Notes under the pieces: model-generated
Databases searched by the model: none
Told to the model about the DNA's origin: nothing
Seen by the model: only the letters and a program-made list of their open reading frames with translations
Part shown: piece by piece, positions 1 through 5,610 of the stretch
Position numbering within the stretch: position 1 is the first letter of the stretch
Layout of the letters: each line of letters starts with the position of its first letter
Position numbers and translations under genes: made by a program
Origin: Campylobacteraceae bacterium
GTDB taxonomy: Bacteria > Campylobacterota > Campylobacteria > Campylobacterales > JALSKU01
Length of the DNA stretch: 9,417 bases
Assembly: GCA_015488975.1 (NCBI GenBank)
Contig: WFMT01000194.1
Coordinates: 1 to 9,417, forward strand
Reading direction: 5' to 3'

Positions 1-368
1 AGTTCCATGGCAAATTTTTGAGCTTCATTTTTAGAAATCTTTCTAACCTTCATGGGTGCAATCATAATATTTTCAATGATTGACAAGTGCGGAAAAAGAT
101 TGAAATGTTGAAAAACCATACCCGCTTCTTCTCTTATTTTGTTTACATTTGTCTTTTTTTCATCAAGGTTTATGTCATCGACAATAATCTTTCCATCATC
201 TATATCTTCTAATTTATTTATACATCTTATAAGGGTTGATTTTCCGCTACCACTTGGACCGCATATAACAACAACCTCTCCTTTTTTGACTTTAAAATTT
301 ATCTCTTTTAGTGCTTGAAAATCCCCAAAAAATTTATTAACACCATTTAACTCAATCATATTATCCAT
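1..368 (-). CDS. Polar amino acid ABC transporter ATP-binding protein, N-terminal part (cut by window edge)
   Basis: Reading the minus strand from the ATG at 366-368 gives 122 residues that stay open to the window edge. The protein would power uptake of a polar amino acid (glutamine, arginine or similar) as the cytoplasmic ATPase of an ABC importer. Visible motifs are the Walker A GPSGSGKS at about residues 39-46 and the Q-loop region with MVFQHFNLFPHLS, which is characteristic of the GlnQ/ArtP/HisP group. The ABC signature LSGGQ and Walker B lie outside the window. The start is supported by an AAGGAG Shine-Dalgarno (minus strand, 375-380) six bases upstream. An alternative ATG is at 357-359. 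It is transcribed divergently from the AAA+ ATPase. The family is clear; the exact substrate cannot be told from this fragment. Confidence 0.93.
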   Translation of the reverse strand, partial: MDNMIELNGVNKFFGDFQALKEINFKVKKGEVVVICGPSGSGKSTLIRCINKLEDIDDGKIIVDDINLDEKKTNVNKIREEAGMVFQHFNLFPHLSIIENIMIAPMKVRKISKNEAQKFAME

Positions 369-394
369 ACAAATCTCCTTAAGCAAAATTGTAA

Positions 395-404
395 TATAAT
401 TATA
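395..404. promoter_or_regulatory. Palindromic TATAATTATA, possible shared -10 for divergent promoters
   Basis: The 10-base perfect palindrome holds a TATAAT on the plus strand (395-400) and another on the minus strand (399-404). Minus-strand initiation would fall near 392, giving a short leader that includes the AAGGAG of the ABC ATPase gene. Plus-strand initiation would fall near 407, about 40 bases before the AAA+ gene. No convincing -35 box is seen on either side, but sigma-70 promoters in this phylum usually lack a clear one. The call rests on sequence match and position only. Confidence 0.4.
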
Positions 405-447
405 GTTAAATCCAGTTTATATTTTTAAAGCTGGTCAAATTTAGTAA

Positions 448-2196
448 ATGGGAACCTTTATGAAATATCTTATAAATTTTTTGGAAAGTAAAGATGTTAA
501 TGAAAGCCAAATCTTTTCTCACTTAAAATGCAGTATAGAAGAAGCAAATATACTTAAAATTTTAACACATAAATATATAGAAGGAGCGGAAGATATAATT
601 GCCTCAATACTTCTAAAAGAGATATACTCATCCAGTAAATATGAATATGTCCAAAAAATAGAAATTATAAAAAATCTTATGGAATCGGGATGGATAGTAA
701 AAAATTCAATCTCAAATATAAAAAATCTTGAATTATCCAACTTAGAATTGTTAAATGCAAATATATCTTTAAGTACAACTTTTTTAAAGCTTTTAGAAGA
801 TGGAAATTTTGATTTTATATTACCTGAGCTAAAGTCATATACTGATCATTTGGAATATTTGAAAGACCAATTTTTAAAAATAGAGTTTTATAGAAAATTG
901 GCGATGTTAAGAAGTAATTTTAAAGAAAATTCACCGAATATCAATCGCTTAAAAGAGAGATTAAAATTGCTTGATAATCGAATTGGACAAAGATTGGAGC
1001 TTAGCAAATGTGAGCTGGCAGTTGAAGATATCTTTAAAGAGTATGAATTATGCGAAAAAGAAAAAATTATATTTTTATCTCTTTTAAAAGAAGAGTATAG
1101 CTCGGAAATCGAGAGCTTAAGGGAGATGAATACCCTGATAGATATTATAAGTAAAAATGAATATGAAAAGATAAAAAATCGTGCATTATTGGAAGAGAGT
1201 TCAAAGTTGATAGAACAGGGATTGATTGATTTTGATGAAGTTTTAACAACATTTGGCGGAATGAGCAGAAGTTTTTTTATATCTGAAGAAATTATACAAA
1301 AAGTAATAAGACCAAAAAAAGAGAAAGATAATAAAAAGATAAAATTAAATGTTCTGATAAAAGAACAAGATATTTTTGAATTAATTGAGCCTAAAACTAC
1401 ACTTGATGATGTTGTTTTGCATCCAAAAACAGAGAAAATATTAAGAAATTTTTTAAAGAGAATGGATAGAAAAGTTTTGAGTAGATTGAAAGATTGGGGC
1501 GTAATAGACAGAAAAAAAGGATTGGAAACACGAATAATGTTTTATGGGTATCCAGGAACCGGCAAAACAATAACAGCTTTATCTTTGGCAAAATCTTTAA
1601 AAAAGAGTATTTTGAATTTTGACTGCTCTAAAATACTTTCACAATATGTGGGAGAAAGTGAAAGAAATGTTAGAAAAATATTTGATACTTATTATGAATT
1701 ATCTGAAAAAACAAAAAGTAATCCCGTATTGCTGCTAAATGAGGCAGATCAATTTTTAAGCTCCCGTTCAAGTGGACCAAATAGCAGTGCAGATAAAATG
1801 CACAATCAAATGCAAAATATATTTTTAGAGCAAATAGAGAATTTTAGGGGTATTTTGATAGCAACAACAAATTTACTGGAAAATATTGATACAGCATTTT
1901 CGAGAAGATTTGACTACAAAATAGAGTTTAAGAAACCTGATTTTAAGCAAAGACTTCTTTTGTTTAGTAAAAATTTACCCAAACATGCCTTGTATGAAGA
2001 AAATTTTAACATTAATGAGCTTGCCAAGTTTCCCTTGACTGGCGGACAGATAAAAATGGTTATAAAAAATACAGCATTAAGTGTTGCAGCCATGGATGAT
2101 CCTGTATTTACTATAAAAGAGTTTACTTCTGCAATTAAAAGAGAAATAACAGGTTCATTTGGTGAGAGTAGCTCAATGGGTTTTATTGTTACCTAA
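448..2196 (+). CDS. AAA+ family ATPase with long helical N-terminal region
   Basis: This 582-residue protein has an AAA+ ATPase module in its C-terminal half. Walker A is GYPGTGKT (residues 367-374). Walker B is LLLNEAD (about 428-434), with Asn431 where most AAA+ proteins have Asp, though Glu432 is kept. An Arg486-Arg487 pair in AFSRRFD provides the likely arginine finger, which implies an oligomeric ring. The N-terminal 300 residues are charged and predicted helical with no family I recognise; no membrane segment or signal peptide is visible. There is no FtsH-type HEXXH protease motif, although such proteins are often labelled FtsH-like because of the ATPase domain. The start is uncertain: neither ATG 448 nor the in-frame ATG 460 (MKYLINF) has a good ribosome binding site. 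Substrate and role are unknown. A 205-base gap separates it from nuoA, so it is probably not part of the nuo operon. Confidence 0.85.
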   Translation: MGTFMKYLINFLESKDVNESQIFSHLKCSIEEANILKILTHKYIEGAEDIIASILLKEIYSSSKYEYVQKIEIIKNLMESGWIVKNSISNIKNLELSNLELLNANISLSTTFLKLLEDGNFDFILPELKSYTDHLEYLKDQFLKIEFYRKLAMLRSNFKENSPNINRLKERLKLLDNRIGQRLELSKCELAVEDIFKEYELCEKEKIIFLSLLKEEYSSEIESLREMNTLIDIISKNEYEKIKNRALLEESSKLIEQGLIDFDEVLTTFGGMSRSFFISEEIIQKVIRPKKEKDNKKIKLNVLIKEQDIFELIEPKTTLDDVVLHPKTEKILRNFLKRMDRKVLSRLKDWGVIDRKKGLETRIMFYGYPGTGKTITALSLAKSLKKSILNFDCSKILSQYVGESERNVRKIFDTYYELSEKTKSNPVLLLNEADQFLSSRSSGPNSSADKMHNQMQNIFLEQIENFRGILIATTNLLENIDTAFSRRFDYKIEFKKPDFKQRLLLFSKNLPKHALYEENFNINELAKFPLTGGQIKMVIKNTALSVAAMDDPVFTIKEFTSAIKREITGSFGESSSMGFIVT

Positions 2197-2206
2197 AGTT
2201 ACAACC

Positions 2207-2222
2207 AATAAAGTACTTTATT
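2207..2222. repeat. Perfect 16-base palindrome after the AAA+ gene
   Basis: AATAAAGTACTTTATT reads the same on both strands and begins 11 bases after the AAA+ stop codon. As RNA it could fold into a 6-base-pair stem of only A-U pairs with a GUAC loop, too weak for a convincing terminator. As DNA, perfect dyad symmetry is compatible with an operator for a dimeric regulator of the nuo operon. Function is unproven. Confidence 0.45.
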
Positions 2223-2244
2223 TATTGTGTAAATACTCACAATA
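2223..2244. repeat. Inverted repeat TATTGTG-N8-CACAATA
   Basis: A 7-base perfect inverted repeat (2223-2229 and 2238-2244) is separated by eight bases and directly follows the 16-base palindrome. No T-run follows the second arm, so it does not look like an intrinsic terminator. It could be a binding site for a dimeric transcription factor or a weak RNA hairpin. Confidence 0.35.
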
Positions 2245-2252
2245 TAGGGAGT

Positions 2253-2277
2253 TATGAGCCTATAAACAATTCTCATA
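2253..2277. repeat. Inverted repeat TATGAG-N13-CTCATA
   Basis: Six-base perfect arms lie at 2253-2258 and 2272-2277. With a bulge the pairing can be prolonged outward (GTTATGAG against CTCATAGTAAC). It lies just downstream of two other inverted repeats in the same intergenic region, which raises the chance that the cluster is regulatory or an mRNA 3' structure of the AAA+ gene. In AT-rich DNA such short arms can also arise by chance. Confidence 0.25.
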
Positions 2278-2344
2278 GTAACAATTTGTAACATAATAAA
2301 TATATAAATTAATATATAAAATTAAATTTTTATACTAAATAAGA

Positions 2345-2366
2345 TTAATTTTTATTTTAATATAGT
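2345..2366 (+). promoter_or_regulatory. Candidate promoter of the nuo operon
   Basis: A -10-like TATAGT at 2361-2366 is preceded by a T-rich stretch at 2345-2360, the arrangement typical of housekeeping promoters in Campylobacter and Helicobacter, where a T-rich tract replaces the -35 box. Transcription would begin near 2373 and leave a leader of about 29 bases before nuoA. A second possible -10, TATACT, is at 2331-2336. The choice between them is not settled. Confidence 0.35.
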
Positions 2367-2388
2367 ATCATGTTCAAATATTTACTTC

Positions 2389-2394
2389 AAGGGG
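2389..2394 (+). promoter_or_regulatory. Ribosome binding site of nuoA
   Basis: AAGGGG lies seven bases before ATG 2402 and supports that start over the in-frame ATG at 2411. Confidence 0.65.
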
Positions 2395-2401
2395 TCAAAT
2401 T

Positions 2402-2791
2402 ATGGGACATATGAATTTTGCTCATCCGTATTTTGGGGCATTTGTATTTTTAGCTCTTAGTTTTGGAGCATTTTTTGCGACAACTGTATTAGCAAGACTT
2501 GTTAGCAGAAAGTTAGCAAGACTTGATGATGAAAAATTGAAATTAACTATATACGAATGTGGTCCGGAAGTCACTAAACAGCCAAATAAAATTTCTGCTC
2601 AATTTTATCTTTTTGCATTATTGTTTATATTGTTTGATGTAGAGATTATTTTTATGTTTCCATGGGCTATTGATTTTAAAATTTTAGGATGGTTTGGTTT
2701 TGTTGAAATGATATCATTTATACTATTATTAGCAATTGGATTTATATATGCATGGAAAAAAGGAGCATTGCAATGGCACAGCATAAAGTAA
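2402..2791 (+). CDS. nuoA: NADH-quinone oxidoreductase subunit A
   Basis: This 129-residue membrane subunit of complex I helps form the quinone entry site and the junction between the peripheral and membrane arms. Three hydrophobic segments are visible, at about residues 9-34, 68-90 and 99-118. The conserved YECGPE motif (51-56) is in the loop after the first helix, and FDVEIIFMFPWA is in the second helix with the family's conserved acidic residues. Length is normal for the family. It is the first gene of the operon, behind a probable promoter, and its 3' end overlaps nuoB by 19 bases. No anomaly is seen. Confidence 0.97.
   Translation: MGHMNFAHPYFGAFVFLALSFGAFFATTVLARLVSRKLARLDDEKLKLTIYECGPEVTKQPNKISAQFYLFALLFILFDVEIIFMFPWAIDFKILGWFGFVEMISFILLLAIGFIYAWKKGALQWHSIK
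2760..2765 (+). promoter_or_regulatory. Ribosome binding site that fixes the nuoB start
   Basis: AAGGAG lies seven bases upstream of ATG 2773. The earlier in-frame ATG at 2752 would have this site inside its own coding sequence and has no comparable site in front of it, so 2773 is preferred. Confidence 0.75.
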
Positions 2792-3282
2792 ATTATCTTC
2801 AAGACAGCGGGTTGCCAATAGCCTTGACAACTGTTGACAAACTTGTCCAGTGGGGCAGAAGCAACTCGCTTTGGGCATTAACCTATGGGCTTGCTTGTTG
2901 TGCTATCGAAATGATGGCAAGTGGAGCGAGTAGATATGATTTTGACAGGTTTGGCACTATATTTAGAGCAAGCCCAAGACAGGCTGAAGTCATGATAGTA
3001 GCTGGAACTCTAACGAAAAAACATGCTCAATTTATAAGAAGATTGTATGATCAAATGGCAGAGCCGAAATGGGTTATAAGTATGGGCAGTTGTGCAAATA
3101 CAGGCGGGATGTTTAATACTTATGCAACGGTTCAAGGGGTTGACAGAGTTATTCCCGTTGATATTTATCTTCCTGGTTGTGCGCCACGACCGGAAAGTTT
3201 GCAATATGCAGTTATGATGCTTCAAAAACAGATTAGGAAAGAGAGTGCTTTTCAAAAGAGAAAGCCTAAAAGGTTGGTGTAA
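2773..3282 (+). CDS. nuoB: NADH-quinone oxidoreductase subunit B
   Basis: NuoB carries the terminal [4Fe-4S] cluster N2 that hands electrons to quinone. All four ligands are visible: adjacent Cys42 and Cys43 in GLACCAIEMM, Cys107 in MGSCANTGG, and Cys136 in LPGCAPRPE, with spacing close to that of E. coli NuoB. With the start at 2773 the protein has 169 residues, normal for the family; the upstream ATG at 2752 would add seven residues. The gene overlaps nuoA by 19 bases, and its stop codon overlaps the nuoC start (TAATG), which indicates translational coupling. Confidence 0.97.
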   Translation: MAQHKVNYLQDSGLPIALTTVDKLVQWGRSNSLWALTYGLACCAIEMMASGASRYDFDRFGTIFRASPRQAEVMIVAGTLTKKHAQFIRRLYDQMAEPKWVISMGSCANTGGMFNTYATVQGVDRVIPVDIYLPGCAPRPESLQYAVMMLQKQIRKESAFQKRKPKRLV

Positions 3283-4079
3283 TGAGAGAATATAAAAATA
3301 GAAAAAATGTTCAAAAAAAAGCATATTATAATGATAGATTCTGGGTAGCGCCACAGTTGCCTAAATTTAATCCGCAAGAGGATAAACAACTTAATGAAGA
3401 TTATAAAAAAATAGATGAAAAATTTGAAATAAAAGAAGCTTTTATTCAAAGAAACCAATTAGTCTTAATAGCCAATTCAACTGATATAAAAGAGATATTG
3501 ACTTTTATAAAAGATGAGTTATCATATACTGTTTTATCAGAGCTTAGCGCAAATGATTATTTGTCTCAAAGTGGAGAATTCGAAGTATTTTATCAGCTTC
3601 TTTCTATGACAAAAAGAAAAAGAATAAGAGTTAAATGTCGCATCAAAGAGAAAAGTGCTGTTGAGAGTGTATATACTGTTTTCAAAAGTGCAGATTGGGC
3701 AGAAAGAGAGATGCACGATCTTATGGGGGTAAATGTAAATAATCATTATAATTTAAAAAGACTTATCATGCCAGATGATTGGAGTGGACATCCACTTAGA
3801 AAGACTTATCCTCTTCAAGGAGACGAGGCGGCTTCTTGGTATGAGATAGATACAATTTTTGGAAAGGAGTATCGTGATGTAGTAGGCCCTGAACAAAGAG
3901 ATCCTGCTAAAATTGATAGAAAAGATACTAAAAACTTTTCTAGAATTTTTCATGAAGTTCCATTTGGCTCAAATCCAAGCGAGGAAAAAACAGTTCAAGA
4001 TTATCAAGAAGAAGATGGAGTATATTTTGTGAAAGAGCTTAAAAAAGAAAACTCCAAAGTCTTAAATACAAGAAGGTAA
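3282..4079 (+). CDS. nuoC: NADH-quinone oxidoreductase subunit C
   Basis: NuoC is a 265-residue structural subunit (30 kDa family) of the peripheral arm that packs against NuoD and NuoB. The family signature is present: EREMHDLMGV at 141-150, RLIMPDDW, and GHPLRKTYPL at 169-178. It is not fused to NuoD, unlike in E. coli. About 35 basic and polar residues at the N-terminus come before the conserved domain, and the C-terminal tail of roughly 80 residues after the signature is charged. Both are longer than in minimal NuoC proteins and may make lineage-specific contacts. The start ATG overlaps the nuoB stop. Confidence 0.95.
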   Translation: MREYKNRKNVQKKAYYNDRFWVAPQLPKFNPQEDKQLNEDYKKIDEKFEIKEAFIQRNQLVLIANSTDIKEILTFIKDELSYTVLSELSANDYLSQSGEFEVFYQLLSMTKRKRIRVKCRIKEKSAVESVYTVFKSADWAEREMHDLMGVNVNNHYNLKRLIMPDDWSGHPLRKTYPLQGDEAASWYEIDTIFGKEYRDVVGPEQRDPAKIDRKDTKNFSRIFHEVPFGSNPSEEKTVQDYQEEDGVYFVKELKKENSKVLNTRR

Positions 4080-4082
4080 AAA

Positions 4083-5309
4083 ATGCAAGCAGTAAACAGA
4101 CTAAAACCATTTTTTGAAAATATAAATTTTGATAGAGATGACAACAAGATGGTCGTTAATTTTGGACCACAGCATCCCTCCGCTCATGGTCAGTTACGTC
4201 TTATACTAGAGTTGGATGGCGAAGAAGTTACAAAAGCAATTCCTGATATCGGTTATTTGCACCGCGGTATGGAAAAGATGGCAGAAAATATGATATATAA
4301 TGAATTTTTGCCTACAACCGACAGGATGGATTATATAGCAGCAACTTCAAATAACTACGGCTTTGCTCACAGTGTAGAAAAACTTATAGGACTTGAGATA
4401 CCAAGACGGGCGCAAGTTATCAGAATGATGCTGCTTGAGCTTAACAGAATCATATCTCATCTTTTTTGGTTGGCTACCCATGCACTTGATGTTGGCGCTA
4501 TGAGTGTATTTTTATTTTGTTTTAGAGAAAGAGAATTTGCTATGGATTTGATGGAGGATTATTGTGGAGCAAGGCTCACGCATTCTTCTATCAGAATAGG
4601 TGGAGTTCCTCTTGATCTTCCAGATGGATGGCTTGGAAAATTGAGTGTTTTTGTGAATGCGATGCCAAAAAATATAGCTGATTATGAAGGATTGCTTGAT
4701 CAAAACAGAATCTGGAAAATGAGACTTGAGAATGTTGGAATTATTTCAAAAGAAGATGCTATTAGCTGGGGGTGTTCAGGTATAGCTTTAAGAGCAAGCG
4801 GAGTTCAGTGGGATATCAGAAAAGAGGAGCCTTATGAGTTGTACGATGAAGTCGATTTTGAAGTACCATATACCGATAGATGTGACAGTTATGGAAGATA
4901 TAAACTTTATATGCAAGAGATGAGACAAAGTATAAATATCCTTAAACAGCTTGCTCCAATGTATAATAAAACAGAACCTGAGATTATGGCACATGCACCA
5001 GAGTATATTTCAGCTCCAAAAGAACAGATAATGACGCAAAATTACTCATTAATGCAACATTTTGTACTTGTGACACAAGGCATGAGACCGCCTGTCGGTG
5101 AAGTATATGTGCCAACTGAGTCTCCAAAAGGGGAACTTGGTTTTTATATCAATTCACAAGGTGATCCTTATCCGTATAGACTTAAGGTGCGAGCACCAAG
5201 TTTTTGGCATACCAGTATATTGCAAGAATTGTTACCAGGTCATTATTTGGCTGATGTTACCGCAATAATCGGTAATTTAAACATAGTCTTTGGCGAAATA
5301 GACAGATAA
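4083..5309 (+). CDS. nuoD: NADH-quinone oxidoreductase subunit D
   Basis: NuoD (49 kDa family, related to the large subunit of NiFe hydrogenases) forms most of the quinone-reduction pocket together with NuoB. The 408 residues are a normal stand-alone length. GPQHPSAHG at 28-36 holds His35, and TTDRMDY at 78-84 holds Tyr84. These match the histidine and tyrosine that contact the quinone head group in the Thermus enzyme (His38 and Tyr87). The C-terminus ends in the typical FGEIDR. An AGAAGG ribosome binding site at 4071-4076, inside the end of nuoC, precedes the start, and only three bases separate the two genes. All expected functional residues are present, so quinone reduction should be normal. 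Confidence 0.97.
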   Translation: MQAVNRLKPFFENINFDRDDNKMVVNFGPQHPSAHGQLRLILELDGEEVTKAIPDIGYLHRGMEKMAENMIYNEFLPTTDRMDYIAATSNNYGFAHSVEKLIGLEIPRRAQVIRMMLLELNRIISHLFWLATHALDVGAMSVFLFCFREREFAMDLMEDYCGARLTHSSIRIGGVPLDLPDGWLGKLSVFVNAMPKNIADYEGLLDQNRIWKMRLENVGIISKEDAISWGCSGIALRASGVQWDIRKEEPYELYDEVDFEVPYTDRCDSYGRYKLYMQEMRQSINILKQLAPMYNKTEPEIMAHAPEYISAPKEQIMTQNYSLMQHFVLVTQGMRPPVGEVYVPTESPKGELGFYINSQGDPYPYRLKVRAPSFWHTSILQELLPGHYLADVTAIIGNLNIVFGEIDR

Positions 5310-5326
5310 TACGGGAGATATGGATT

Positions 5327-5560
5327 ATGAAAAGATTTGATTTAAGACCATTAAAAGATAAATTTTATGATAGAATGATTGAGTTGCTTGATAATAATTT
5401 GAAACCTGATGAAGTTGGTATTTTTTTATTTGAAGTTGGTGATTTTACTCCTATACAAAAGAGTGCTGATATTATAAAAGAAAATGGCCACGAACTTATG
5501 AATTCTTTAAAATTTAATGAAGCCGACTGGACTATAGTTGTAAAAAGGAAGGCAGTTTAA
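5327..5560 (+). CDS. Small NuoE-like subunit of the Helicobacter/Campylobacter type
   Basis: This 77-residue protein sits where nuoE normally lies but lacks the thioredoxin-like fold length (about 160 residues) and all four cysteines of the [2Fe-2S] cluster N1a; it contains no cysteine at all. The beginning MKRFDLRPLK and the stretches FEVGDF and NEADWTIVV resemble, from memory, the small proteins encoded at the same operon position in Helicobacter pylori (HP1264) and Campylobacter jejuni (Cj1575c). Its role is presumably structural or in docking an electron-donating partner. I recall flavin binding being described for the H. pylori protein, but I cannot verify this here. A GGGAG site at 5313-5317 supports the start. 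Its stop overlaps a downstream ATG at 5560. Confidence 0.85.
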   Translation: MKRFDLRPLKDKFYDRMIELLDNNLKPDEVGIFLFEVGDFTPIQKSADIIKENGHELMNSLKFNEADWTIVVKRKAV

Positions 5561-5607
5561 TGCAATTAGGTATTGATAAGATTATATTTTTTGAGGGGAG
5601 AATATAA
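5560..5607 (+). other. Possible 15-codon coupled micro-ORF before the NuoF-like gene
   Basis: An ATG overlaps the nuoE-like stop (TAATG) and has a good ribosome binding site, AGGAAGG at 5546-5552, seven bases upstream. It encodes MQLGIDKIIFFEGRI and stops at TAA 5605-5607, three bases before ATG 5611. It is in the same reading frame as the following gene. It may couple translation of the two subunits, may be the remnant of an N-terminal extension, or may be chance. Confidence 0.3.
5594..5600 (+). promoter_or_regulatory. Ribosome binding site of the NuoF-like fusion gene
   Basis: AGGGGAG lies ten bases before ATG 5611. ATG codons at 5611, 5614 and 5620 are all in frame. The first two are best placed for this site. 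Confidence 0.55.
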
Positions 5608-5610
5608 ATT

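Noticed and set aside
448..2196. FtsH-type membrane protease identity for the AAA+ protein
   Set aside because: No membrane segments and no HEXXH zinc site are present. Only the ATPase domain is shared.
2223..2244. Intrinsic terminator after the AAA+ gene
   Set aside because: The stem is AT-rich, only seven base pairs, and has no following T-run.
3010..3354. Minus-strand open frame of 114 codons opposite nuoB/nuoC
   Set aside because: It lies antisense to conserved nuoB sequence, has no family resemblance, and is explained by the coding constraint on the opposite strand.
5320..5340. Alternative ATG at 5320 just before the NuoE-like gene
   Set aside because: It is out of frame, stops after six codons, and is too close to the GGGAG site to initiate well. 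ATG 5327 gives the family-typical N-terminus.
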